Origin: Nocardioides jensenii JCM 1364 = NBRC 14755
Lineage (GTDB): Bacteria > Actinomycetota > Actinomycetes > Propionibacteriales > Nocardioidaceae
Assembly: GCF_001552535.1 (NCBI RefSeq)
Contig: NZ_BCRJ01000001.1
Location: forward strand, 1 to 64,000
Reading direction: 5' to 3'
DNA: 64,000 nucleotides
The position numbers and the translations under genes are program-made. The notes beneath the pieces are model-generated. The model was not told the DNA's origin. It saw only the letters and a program-made list of their open reading frames with translations, and did no database searches. Below, in pieces: positions 56,780 to 64,000 of the stretch; the first letter of the stretch is position 1, and every line of letters starts with the position of its first letter.

Positions 56780-58424
56780 ACGCTACGGCTCAACGACGCC
56801 GCGGGTCTTCACTCCACCGCTGCGACCGCTCGAGCCGCGGACCCCCGAGACGGAGCAGAACACCCTCGGCTACTCGGTGATCGACTTCGCCGAGCACATC
56901 CTGAAGATCACCTTGCTGCCGTGGCAGTGCTGGCTGCTCGTCCACATGCTCGAGCTGCGGCCCGACAACACGCTGCGCTTCCGAACCGTGGTCGTGCTCG
57001 TGGCGAGGCAGAACGGGAAGAGCACCCTCTCGCAGGTGCTGGCCCTCTGGATGATGTACGTCTACGGGCTCAACCTCGTGCTCGGCACAGCGCAGGATCT
57101 CGACACCGCCGAAGAGGTCTGGCAAGGCGCGGTCGACCTGGTCACCGACGTCGACGACGAGACCGACGAGCCGATCCGCCCTGAGCTGTTCGACCTGCTC
57201 GACAAGGTCGTCCAGGTCAACGGCAAGAAGGCGCTGGTCCTCAAGAACCGGAAGCGGTACAAGGTCAAGGCCGCCAACCGCCGCGCGGGCCGCGGTCTCT
57301 CCGGTGACTTGATCCTCCTCGACGAGCTTCGCGAGCACCAGTCCTGGGACGCGTGGGGCTCCATCACCAAGACCACCATGGCCCGGTCGATGGCGCTCAT
57401 CCTCGCGTTGTCGAACGCGGGCGACGCGACCAGCATCGTTCTGCGTTTCCTCCGGCAGAAAGCTCACGCCGCGGTCGGCGATCCGGACGGACTGAACGAG
57501 GCCGACGAGCTCATCGAGGCCGACCAGCTCGAGGACTTCACCGACGAGGCCGAGGACCTCCTCGAGGATGACGACTCGCTCGGCCTGTTCGAGTGGTCAG
57601 CGAAGCCTGGGCGTTCGGTCCGCGACCGCGACGGTTGGGTCGAGTCCAACCCATCGATGGGATACACCATCACCGAACGCACCCTGGCCAGCGCGTGTGC
57701 GACAGACCCCGAGTGGGTGTTCCGCACCGAGTGCCTGTGCCAGTGGTCCGAGGGAACCCTCGAGGGACCGTTCCCGCCCGGCGCCTGGGAGGCCGGCCGG
57801 TGGGTGCAGCGGGCCAAGAAGGACGAGCCTCCGAAGATCGTCGGCCAGGTCAAGGCCTGCATCGACATCTCACACGACCGGACCATGACCTACATCAGCT
57901 TCGCCGGCCGCCGTGCAGACGGGCTGCCTCAGGCCGAGGTCGTCGCTGCTCGAGCTGGGCAGCACTGGGTGGCTGGGTGGCTGGCGGACCCGAAGCGCCG
58001 TCACCGGATCGAGGAAGTCACCGGGCAGTCGAAGGGCGCGCCGGTGTCGAACCTGATGAAGGAACTCAAGGCCGGGGTCGTCGACGCCGACGGGATGCCG
58101 CTGGATCTCCCGCCCATCATCGACTGGACCGGCGACGACCTGGCCGGCTGGACCGGCGAGGTGTTCGACCTGGTCCGCGCCGGCGCCGTCACCGACGACG
58201 GCAAGCAGGTCGGCGTACGCCACCTGCCGCAGCCAGCGCTCGACCTGGCCGCCGCGACAGCTGTGTTCAAGCCGCTGGGTGAGCGGTTCGTCATCGATCG
58301 CGCCAAGTCCCCCACCGACGTGGCCCCACTGGTCGCCTTCTTCGGCGCCCTGGCCCTGCTGATCCGGCCCACTCCCCCGCCGGAGACCTCGGCCTACGAA
58401 GACAACGACCTACTCGTCCTGTGA
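56727..58424 (+). CDS. terL: Terminase large subunit
   Basis: 565 aa from GTG 56727; GTG 56718 is three codons earlier. Canonical Walker A ARQNGKST at residues 93-100, Walker B LILLDELRE near residue 200, and the nuclease domain with ACIDISHDRT near residue 383. The P27-like class fits. It overlaps terS, so translation is coupled. It is unlike the prophage A enzyme in Walker A. Confidence 0.94.
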   Translation: MAASSRSSRKASRDPAPKRYGSTTPRVFTPPLRPLEPRTPETEQNTLGYSVIDFAEHILKITLLPWQCWLLVHMLELRPDNTLRFRTVVVLVARQNGKSTLSQVLALWMMYVYGLNLVLGTAQDLDTAEEVWQGAVDLVTDVDDETDEPIRPELFDLLDKVVQVNGKKALVLKNRKRYKVKAANRRAGRGLSGDLILLDELREHQSWDAWGSITKTTMARSMALILALSNAGDATSIVLRFLRQKAHAAVGDPDGLNEADELIEADQLEDFTDEAEDLLEDDDSLGLFEWSAKPGRSVRDRDGWVESNPSMGYTITERTLASACATDPEWVFRTECLCQWSEGTLEGPFPPGAWEAGRWVQRAKKDEPPKIVGQVKACIDISHDRTMTYISFAGRRADGLPQAEVVAARAGQHWVAGWLADPKRRHRIEEVTGQSKGAPVSNLMKELKAGVVDADGMPLDLPPIIDWTGDDLAGWTGEVFDLVRAGAVTDDGKQVGVRHLPQPALDLAAATAVFKPLGERFVIDRAKSPTDVAPLVAFFGALALLIRPTPPPETSAYEDNDLLVL

Positions 58425-58437
58425 ACGGAGGCACCCG

Positions 58438-58632
58438 ATGACCGACTACAAGCCATTCGTGGGCCGGCGCGTCGTCGTCGGAACGACCGAGTCTGTCGTC
58501 AGTGGCACCCTCGACCGCGCCGGCCGGACCACGCTGCAGCTCGTCAACGCCATGGACGTCGGGTCTCAGAAGCCTGTCGACGGGGTCCTGGTCGTGCCCG
58601 AGTCCCAGGTCCTCTGGGTGCAGGTGCCCTGA
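58438..58632 (+). CDS. Small beta-barrel-like protein before portal
   Basis: 64 aa with CGGAGG 8 bases upstream. The strand pattern (RRVVVGTTESVVSGTL, RTTLQLVNAM, GVLVVPESQVLWVQV) resembles a small SH3/Sm-like barrel. Small proteins in this slot occur in HK97-like actinophages. Function unknown. TGATG overlap with the portal gene. Confidence 0.72.
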   Translation: MTDYKPFVGRRVVVGTTESVVSGTLDRAGRTTLQLVNAMDVGSQKPVDGVLVVPESQVLWVQVP

Positions 58633-59942
58633 TGCGGTTCGAGTCCCTGGGCCAGCTCGGCGACTGGTTGGAGCAGTCGCCCAGCGTCTACGTCGCCGAC
58701 CCGCCGATGACGCTCATGGAGTCCATCGACGCCAAGTCCGTGTGGGCCTCGCAGCCGTCGGTGCGCAAGGTGGTCGACTACATCGCTCGCAACGTCGCCT
58801 CTATCCCGATCAACCACTACGCCCGGATCTCGGAGACCGAGCGTAAGCGGGTCACCGACGACCCGATCGCCGCGATGCTGCGCAAGCCGTCGGCGGCGCC
58901 GCGGATGACGCCGTACCGGTTCTGGCACGGCGTGCTGGTCGACCGGCTGATCTACGACCGGTGGTGCTGCATCATCAGCACCGACGAGGGGCGCCCGTGG
59001 CTGGACCGCATCCCTGCGCGCCGGTTCCAGTTCCACACCGACTCTCTCGACCGGATCGATGGCGTGGTCGTCTACGCCAAGGACGGCACCAAGCGGACCC
59101 TGGCCCCCGAGACCTGCCTCTTCGACGCCGGCTACTCGACCCGGGGCGGCAACGGCACCAGCCCCATGGAGACCCTGAAGGACATCCTCAACGAGGCCAG
59201 TGAGGGTGTCGACTTCCGCCGCAGCGTCCTCGCGCGCGGTGCACGGATCCCGGGCTACATCCACCGCCCCACGGCATGGCCGGCCGACGGCAAGGCCCGC
59301 GAGCGGTTCATCTCCGGATGGAGGAACTTTGAATCCGGCGGTGGCCGCGAGGGCGGCACACCGATGCTCGAAGACGGCATGGAGTACAAGACGCTCGACG
59401 CGTTCAAGCCCGTTGACCTCGAGCTCATGCAGGGCCGCACCCTTACCGACATCGAAGTCGCCTCCGCCTTCCACATCGCGCCCGAGCTCGTCGGCGCCCG
59501 CGAGGGAACGTTCGCGAACATCGACGCCTTCCGGCAGATGCTGTTCGGCCCGAACCTCGGCCCGTACATCACCGAGTGGGAGCAGGTCCTCGACGCCGCG
59601 TTCGGAGACGAGGGGCACTACCTCGAGGCCAACGTCGACGTGAAGCTCCGCGGCTCCTTCCTCGAGCAGGCAGCGGCCACCTCGACCGCGGTCGGTGGCC
59701 CGTGGATGGCCCGCAACGAAGCCCGCTCGATGCGAAACATGCCCCCGGTCGAAGGCGGCGACGAGCTGATTACCCCGCTGAATGTGCTCGTCGGCGGTCA
59801 GGCATCACCCCACGACTCGGGATCACAGAACACGACACCGAAGACCTACGCACTGCACCTGCGTGAGACCGACCCAGCGGCCAGCGAACCCACCACCGAC
59901 GACGCCGACAACGGCGACGGTCCGAACCCGACTGGCCTCTAG
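58632..59942 (+). CDS. Portal protein, HK97 family
   Basis: 436 aa. KVVDYIARNVASIPINHY near residue 45, LVDRLIYDRWCC and the C-terminal FHIAPELVGAREGTFAN are the pattern of HK97-type portals. Followed by protease and capsid genes in the standard order. It forms the vertex ring for DNA passage. Confidence 0.93.
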   Translation: MRFESLGQLGDWLEQSPSVYVADPPMTLMESIDAKSVWASQPSVRKVVDYIARNVASIPINHYARISETERKRVTDDPIAAMLRKPSAAPRMTPYRFWHGVLVDRLIYDRWCCIISTDEGRPWLDRIPARRFQFHTDSLDRIDGVVVYAKDGTKRTLAPETCLFDAGYSTRGGNGTSPMETLKDILNEASEGVDFRRSVLARGARIPGYIHRPTAWPADGKARERFISGWRNFESGGGREGGTPMLEDGMEYKTLDAFKPVDLELMQGRTLTDIEVASAFHIAPELVGAREGTFANIDAFRQMLFGPNLGPYITEWEQVLDAAFGDEGHYLEANVDVKLRGSFLEQAAATSTAVGGPWMARNEARSMRNMPPVEGGDELITPLNVLVGGQASPHDSGSQNTTPKTYALHLRETDPAASEPTTDDADNGDGPNPTGL

Positions 59943-59951
59943 GAGGTCCAC

Positions 59952-60740
59952 ATGCCGTTCAAGTCATGCCCCGTGCAGGTCAAGGCCGCGGGCACAGCCG
60001 ACGGGCTGGCCGAGGGCCAGTTCCGTGCCGTCGTCTCCGTCTTCGGGAACAAGGACTCCTACGGCGACATCGTCATGCCCGGAGCCTTCGCTGAGACGCT
60101 CGCTGAGTGGGCAGCCAAGGGCACCCCGATCCCCGTGTTCTGGTCGCACCAGATGTCCGACCCGGAGATGTGCATCGGTGAGGTCATCGAGGCCAAGGAG
60201 ACTGACCAGGGCCTTGAGGTGCTCGCCCAGCTCGACATCGACGACGCCGCTTCTCCGAAGGCCAAGCAGGCCTACCGGCTCCTCGAGGGCCGGCGGGTCA
60301 CGCAGTTCTCGTTCGCGTACGACATCGTCGAAGCGGCATGGGTCGAGGCCGACGACGACTACTGGTACGAGCTGCGTCGGGTCAAGCTGCACGAGGTCGG
60401 GCCCTGCGTCATCGGCGCCAACCAGGAGACCGAGCTGCTGGCCGTGAAGGCGGCGGCCGAGCATGCGACCCGGTTCACCAAGGGTGGCCGAGTGCTGTCC
60501 GTCTCCACGGCCGCACAGGCCACACTGCGCGAGGCCAAGGCGTCCCTGGACGCCGCCTCGAAGCACATCACAGATGTCCTCACCGTCGTCGACGGCGAGG
60601 CAGGCAACGACGAGAAGGCCAAGGCGAGTGAGCCGGCCGCGGACGAGGCGCCCGACGGGGCGAAGTCCGTGGAGCCCATGCACGCGTCCCCGTCTGAACT
60701 GTCGGCGCTGCTGTCCATCGAGCTCGCAACCGCGGGCTGA
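59952..60740 (+). CDS. Prohead protease, HK97 gp4/S78-like
   Basis: 262 aa; GGAGGTC precedes the ATG. FRAVVSVFGNKDSYGD start, catalytic His66 in FWSHQ and Ser120 in TQFSFAYDI are the S78 dyad. The C-terminal 90 residues are charged and may be a removable tail. It cleaves the capsid N-terminal part during maturation. Confidence 0.92.
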   Translation: MPFKSCPVQVKAAGTADGLAEGQFRAVVSVFGNKDSYGDIVMPGAFAETLAEWAAKGTPIPVFWSHQMSDPEMCIGEVIEAKETDQGLEVLAQLDIDDAASPKAKQAYRLLEGRRVTQFSFAYDIVEAAWVEADDDYWYELRRVKLHEVGPCVIGANQETELLAVKAAAEHATRFTKGGRVLSVSTAAQATLREAKASLDAASKHITDVLTVVDGEAGNDEKAKASEPAADEAPDGAKSVEPMHASPSELSALLSIELATAG

Positions 60741-60758
60741 CACAGAAGGAGAAGCATC

Positions 60759-62099
60759 ATGGAGAAGTGGAAGAGCCTGCTCAAGCAGGCCCAGGCCGCT
60801 GCCAAGGCTGCTCAGGACATCGCCGCCAAGGGGACTGGCCCCGACGGCGCGATGACCGAGGCCGAGCGCACGGAGTTCCAGGGCAAGCACGACGAGGCGC
60901 TCCGCCTCAAGGGCGAGTCCGACCAGGCCAAGAAGGACGCCGACTCGCAGGCCCTGCTCAAGGACCTCGCATCGGTCGACGGCGACGCCCCCGACGACGG
61001 CGCCACCGGCACCAAGGCGTCTGGCTGGGAGGTCTCCGACCGCGGGGACATGGCCGACATCCGGTCCTTCGGCGAGAAGTTCGTCAAGTCCGCGGCCTAC
61101 GGAGAGTTCCGCAAGGAGTTCCCCAACGGCGTTGGTCGCGGCACCCCGGTCTCGATCGGGCGCGTCAAGGTCGGCGAGCGGGGCACGTTCGCCCAGACCC
61201 GCCTCAAGACCCTCACCTTCGGGCAGGCCCACACGCAGCCGGTGCGGTTCCCCACGATCGACCTCGTCGACCGTGACCGCCTCACCCTGCTGGACCTGAT
61301 CGACCACGGTCAGACCGACGGCGACTTCGAGTACGTGCAGGTCACCGGCGTGACCCGCAACGCGAAGATCGTCGGAGAGCTGACCAGCGAGTCGCTCGAG
61401 GCGGACCTCAAGCCGGTCAGCGACATGACCACCCAGCTCGCGGACGCCAAGGTGTACACGTACGCCGACGGCTACGACGTCACGAATAAACTGCTGGCCA
61501 ACGCGCCGGCGTTCGCGACGTACATGAACAACGAGCTGAAGTACTCGCTGGACAACCTCATCGAGGACAAGCTGCTCAACGGCACCGGCACCAACGGTGA
61601 GCCGCTGGGCATCCTGTCCACCACCGGGGTCCAGCAGGTCGAGTACACCGCCGAGGCGGTCGGCTCCGACGGCATGCCCACCGAGGCCACGGCCAAGGCG
61701 TTCATCCGCGCGATCCGGATGGCGATCCTGCAGATCACCCGCCTTCCCGGCGGAACGGTCACCGGCATCGTCATGTCGCCCGAGATGGACGCGGCCATGG
61801 ACCTGCTGCAGGACCTCGAGGGCCGGTACTTCTCCGGTGGCCCGTTCAGCTCGGGCCCGGCCACCCTGTGGGGTCGCCCCCGCGTCACCTCGGAGCGCGT
61901 GGTCGACACCAACGCGATCCTGGGCGACTGGAAGCAGGTCGCGCTGCTCGACAACGAGGGTCTCTCGGTCCTGGTGTTCAACCAGCACAAGGACTACGCA
62001 CAGCGGAACCTCAACTACGTCCGCGGCGAGCTCTCGGCGGCCCAGGCAATCTGGAAGCCGAACCGCCTCACCGTGGTCAAGCCCGCCGTCACCCCGTGA
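60759..62099 (+). CDS. Major capsid protein, HK97 gp5-like
   Basis: 446 aa, AGAAGGAG upstream. The N-terminal 100 residues are the helical delta (scaffold) domain, cut off by the protease. The rest has the HK97 fold: TPVSIGRVKVG, AFATYMNNELKYSLDNL, GTGTNGEPLGIL and LWGRPRVTSERV. Forms the icosahedral shell. TGATG overlap with the next small gene. Confidence 0.94.
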   Translation: MEKWKSLLKQAQAAAKAAQDIAAKGTGPDGAMTEAERTEFQGKHDEALRLKGESDQAKKDADSQALLKDLASVDGDAPDDGATGTKASGWEVSDRGDMADIRSFGEKFVKSAAYGEFRKEFPNGVGRGTPVSIGRVKVGERGTFAQTRLKTLTFGQAHTQPVRFPTIDLVDRDRLTLLDLIDHGQTDGDFEYVQVTGVTRNAKIVGELTSESLEADLKPVSDMTTQLADAKVYTYADGYDVTNKLLANAPAFATYMNNELKYSLDNLIEDKLLNGTGTNGEPLGILSTTGVQQVEYTAEAVGSDGMPTEATAKAFIRAIRMAILQITRLPGGTVTGIVMSPEMDAAMDLLQDLEGRYFSGGPFSSGPATLWGRPRVTSERVVDTNAILGDWKQVALLDNEGLSVLVFNQHKDYAQRNLNYVRGELSAAQAIWKPNRLTVVKPAVTP

Positions 62100-62272
62100 T
62101 GACGATGACTGACTTCGAGATGGTCGTAGTCGACGGCATCCGATACCGCCCCGAGGACGCTCCCAAGCGTCCGGAGGGCGGGTCGGGTGAGCCCGATGAA
62201 GCGAAGACGGTGACGACAAAGGTCGCCCGCCCCCGCAACAAGGCCCGCTCCACCACACCGAACAAGGAGTGA
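62099..62272 (+). CDS. 57-aa hypothetical head protein
   Basis: ATG 62099 in TGATG overlap with the capsid stop. A short beta hairpin (FEMVVVDGIRYRPEDA) is followed by a Lys/Arg/Thr-rich tail. Possibly a minor head or DNA-contact protein. Unrecognised. Confidence 0.65.
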   Translation: MTMTDFEMVVVDGIRYRPEDAPKRPEGGSGEPDEAKTVTTKVARPRNKARSTTPNKE

Positions 62273-62275
62273 GTC

Positions 62276-62800
62276 ATGGCGGACCAGCCGACCCCCGGCG
62301 ACCTCGAGACCTACCCCGGGGCACCGTTCACCCAGGCGGCCATCAACGCGGCAGTATCCGAGCTGCGTGGCCGTGCCGGGTGGCACGTGTTCCCCGAGGT
62401 GACCGAGACGCTGGAGGTCGACTGGTCCGGCAAGCGGATCCAGCTCCCGTCCTTGCTCGTCAAGGCCGTGTCCGAGATCCGCGACGTCACGCGCCCTACC
62501 GACCCCGTGATCATCGAGGGGTGGCGGGTCCGCAAGAGCAAGGGCATCCTGTGGATGCCTCGGCCGGGCTGTGACCGTGTCCTCGAGATCGACCTGGTCC
62601 ACGGCTACGCAGAGTGCCCGGGCGACCTGTACCCCACCATCGCGGCCATCGCCTCCGAGCAAGCGCTGGATCCCCGCGTCACCCGCGACCAGGCTGGTCC
62701 GTTCAGCCAGGACCGCACCAACCTGACCACCCTCAGCTCATGGCTTGACCGCGACAAGGCCACGACGATGGCCCGCTACGCGTTGGGCCCCCTGCCGTGA
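62276..62800 (+). CDS. Head-tail connector (adaptor) protein
   Basis: 174 aa. FTQAAINAAVSELRGRAGW near the N-terminus and a helical C-terminus with FSQDRTNLTTLSSWLDRD fit the first connector after the HK97-type capsid gene. GTGA overlap with the stopper gene. Confidence 0.75.
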   Translation: MADQPTPGDLETYPGAPFTQAAINAAVSELRGRAGWHVFPEVTETLEVDWSGKRIQLPSLLVKAVSEIRDVTRPTDPVIIEGWRVRKSKGILWMPRPGCDRVLEIDLVHGYAECPGDLYPTIAAIASEQALDPRVTRDQAGPFSQDRTNLTTLSSWLDRDKATTMARYALGPLP

Positions 62801-63144
62801 GCATCCCCACCAGGACGACCTTGCAGGTTCGCCGCCGCCAGGACGGCCCTGCCAAGGACTCTCACGGCAACCCGGTTATCACCTACGCCGACCCGATCAG
62901 CTGGCCCGTCTTCGGGTACGCCCCAGGCGCCTCGGATCGAACCACGGATCCGAACCGCGACCTGTCCCTGATCCTGTGGACCGTCTACGCACCGGCCGGC
63001 GGCAATGCCCCTGGCGAACTGGACCGTGTGCTGCTCGGCGGCACCGAGTACGACATCGAGACCCGCCCCGACGACTGGACGCACGGCCCATGGGCGCACC
63101 CCACCGCCGGCCTCGTCGTCGAACTCAAACGAGCAGAGGGGTGA
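62797..63144 (+). CDS. Head closure/stopper protein
   Basis: 115 aa, GTG start. Beta-rich (TTLQVRRRQDGPAKDSHGNP, LILWTVYAPAGG, RVLLGGTEYDIE), as in the SPP1 gp16-like stoppers. Position after the adaptor supports the role of closing the connector. Confidence 0.75.
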   Translation: MSIPTRTTLQVRRRQDGPAKDSHGNPVITYADPISWPVFGYAPGASDRTTDPNRDLSLILWTVYAPAGGNAPGELDRVLLGGTEYDIETRPDDWTHGPWAHPTAGLVVELKRAEG

Positions 63145-63389
63145 GCGGCATGAAGCTCGAGTTCAACGACGAAGCCTTCTCTCAGCTGCGCAACAACCCG
63201 GCCCTGCTCGACGGCCGCGGCGAGGCGATCGCGGCCGCCTGCAACGCCGACTCGGAGTGGGGTGGCTATTACGCCACCGAGCCCGAGTTCGACGGTCGTA
63301 CGACGTTCCAACGCGTCTTCGGTGCGGACGGTCGCAACGACGAGCTCCGCGACCTGCGTCTGATCAAGAACCTGGACGCCGGTCAGTGA
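63141..63389 (+). CDS. Small neck protein, hypothetical
   Basis: 82 aa from GTG 63141 (GTGA overlap); ATG 63150 is an alternative. LEFNDEAFSQLRNNPALLDGR then AIAAACNADS resembles the shortened helix-beta build of neck proteins in this slot. GTGA overlap with the tail terminator gene. Confidence 0.7.
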   Translation: MSGMKLEFNDEAFSQLRNNPALLDGRGEAIAAACNADSEWGGYYATEPEFDGRTTFQRVFGADGRNDELRDLRLIKNLDAGQ

Positions 63390-63772
63390 CGATCTACGCG
63401 CCGCCCGACATCGAGGCCGCTGTGGTGACGTTGCTGTCCTCGCACATGACGGTGGCCACGAAGGTGCCGAACCCCCGCCCAGCCGCCCACACCCGGGTGA
63501 CCGCGGCCGGCGGCAACGAGCGGAACCTGATCCAGTCCGACGCCCGGGTCATCGTCGAATGCTGGGGCGCCGACGACACTGCAGCGCTCGGCTTGGCGCG
63601 GCTGGCGTACGCCGTGCTGTGGGGCGGCCAGGACTCCTTCATCGCCCCCGGGGTGTGGGTGTCTCAGATCCAGCTGACGAACCCGGTGAACCTCCCCGAC
63701 CCGGACACCCGGTCTCCGAGGTATCAGTTCGTCGCCCAGCTCACAGCCAGCCTGACGGAGGTCAGCCCATGA
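63386..63772 (+). CDS. Tail terminator protein
   Basis: 128 aa, GTG start. PPDIEAAVVTLLSSHM, ARVIVECWGADDTAALGLA and the ending FVAQLTASLTEV fit the alpha/beta tail terminator of siphoviruses. ATGA overlap with the next gene. The tail genes should follow beyond the window. Confidence 0.75.
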   Translation: MTIYAPPDIEAAVVTLLSSHMTVATKVPNPRPAAHTRVTAAGGNERNLIQSDARVIVECWGADDTAALGLARLAYAVLWGGQDSFIAPGVWVSQIQLTNPVNLPDPDTRSPRYQFVAQLTASLTEVSP

Positions 63773-64000
63773 TCTTGAAGCACCCCACCCTGCAGCAGCA
63801 GAGGGAAGTCCCCGACTCGCAGGCAGACCGTTGGCTCGCGACCGGGTGGGTCCACGCCGCCCAACCGACCGTTGGCGACCGCGTCACGCTGCCAGCGTTG
63901 GACCCGTCCCGGCCGATCGCTGTCCTGCAGTGCCCCACCTGCGCACAGACCGGCTACCAACCCTGCGTCACGAGCGCAGGGAAGCCCGCGAAGAAGTACC
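63769..64000 (+). CDS. Partial small protein at the window edge
   Basis: ATG 63769 (ATGA overlap); 77 codons are visible, and the frame remains open at 64000. A Cys group CPTCAQTGYQPC lies near residues 56-67. It occupies the same slot as the 64-aa gene at 14273 in prophage A. Its length and role cannot be judged. Confidence 0.65.
   Translation, partial: MILKHPTLQQQREVPDSQADRWLATGWVHAAQPTVGDRVTLPALDPSRPIAVLQCPTCAQTGYQPCVTSAGKPAKKY

Larger units (their letters stand above)
38715..64000. mobile_element. Prophage B, integrated at tRNA-His, right end outside window
   Basis: A tyrosine integrase starts 104 bp after the tRNA-His 3' end. From there a leftward lysogeny module, a rightward early module and a packaging/head module follow without host genes up to the window edge. 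The left junction is inferred to be in the tRNA 3' half, since phages of this type usually restore the tRNA end. The matching right site must lie beyond 64000. The tail and lysis genes are not visible. Confidence 0.85.

Noticed and set aside
59964..62258. 764-codon - strand frame opposite protease and capsid genes
   Set aside because: Antisense shadow of two clearly identified HK97-type genes, with low-complexity composition.

Overview
The window is very GC-rich (strong G/C bias at third codon positions) actinobacterial chromosome. The host genes, the encoded tRNA-His without CCA, and the DUF2510, DUF3263 and DUF4429 proteins all point to Actinomycetota; a Nocardioidaceae-like host is my best guess, by inference only. 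Two tailed-phage prophages take up most of the window and are separated by about 5.5 kb of host DNA.

Prophage A (position 1, left end outside the window, to about 33.45 kb) reads left to right. It has a DNA methyltransferase, a P4/D5-type primase-helicase followed by a cluster of ATGAC(A/G)G repeats, small regulators, an HNH nuclease, terminase small and large subunits, a DUF935-like portal, a ClpP-type protease fused to a scaffold (with an internal start for the scaffold), decoration and major capsid proteins, connectors, a tail tube, a frameshifted tail assembly chaperone, a 1116-aa tape measure and three large minor tail proteins. A lysis cassette follows, whose endolysin carries an endonuclease/exonuclease/phosphatase-like domain in front of its amidase. 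Then come two holin-like genes, a GH26-like glycosidase, a propeller-type fibre protein and a tyrosine integrase. The long tape measure and the absence of a contractile sheath indicate a siphovirus.

The host block (33.49-38.79 kb) holds a leftward three-gene operon of unknown secreted/membrane proteins, a small membrane protein, a DsbA-like thioredoxin next to a MauE/DoxX-like protein, oligoribonuclease (orn) and tRNA-His(GTG).

Prophage B (38.7 kb to beyond 64 kb) lies in the 3' end of tRNA-His. Integrase is followed by a leftward lysogeny module (DUF3263, ImmA/IrrE-like peptidase, DUF3800 protein, HTH repressor). A divergent early module follows: Cro-like HTH, BRO/KilA-C antirepressor, excisionase-like HTH, ParB-like proteins, many small Cys-rich proteins coupled by ATGA/GTGA overlaps, DUF2303, FtsK-gamma-like winged helix, replication initiator and HNH. 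Next is a lone leftward DUF4429 gene, and then the packaging and head genes (HNH, TerS, TerL, HK97 portal, protease, capsid, connectors) up to the window edge.

The least explained parts are the EEP-amidase fusion, the repeat clusters at 3.79-3.98 kb and 41.04-41.12 kb, the DUF3800/IrrE lysogeny cargo, two frame-disrupted genes at 45.65-46.6 kb, and several very small genes that are translationally coupled to their neighbours.
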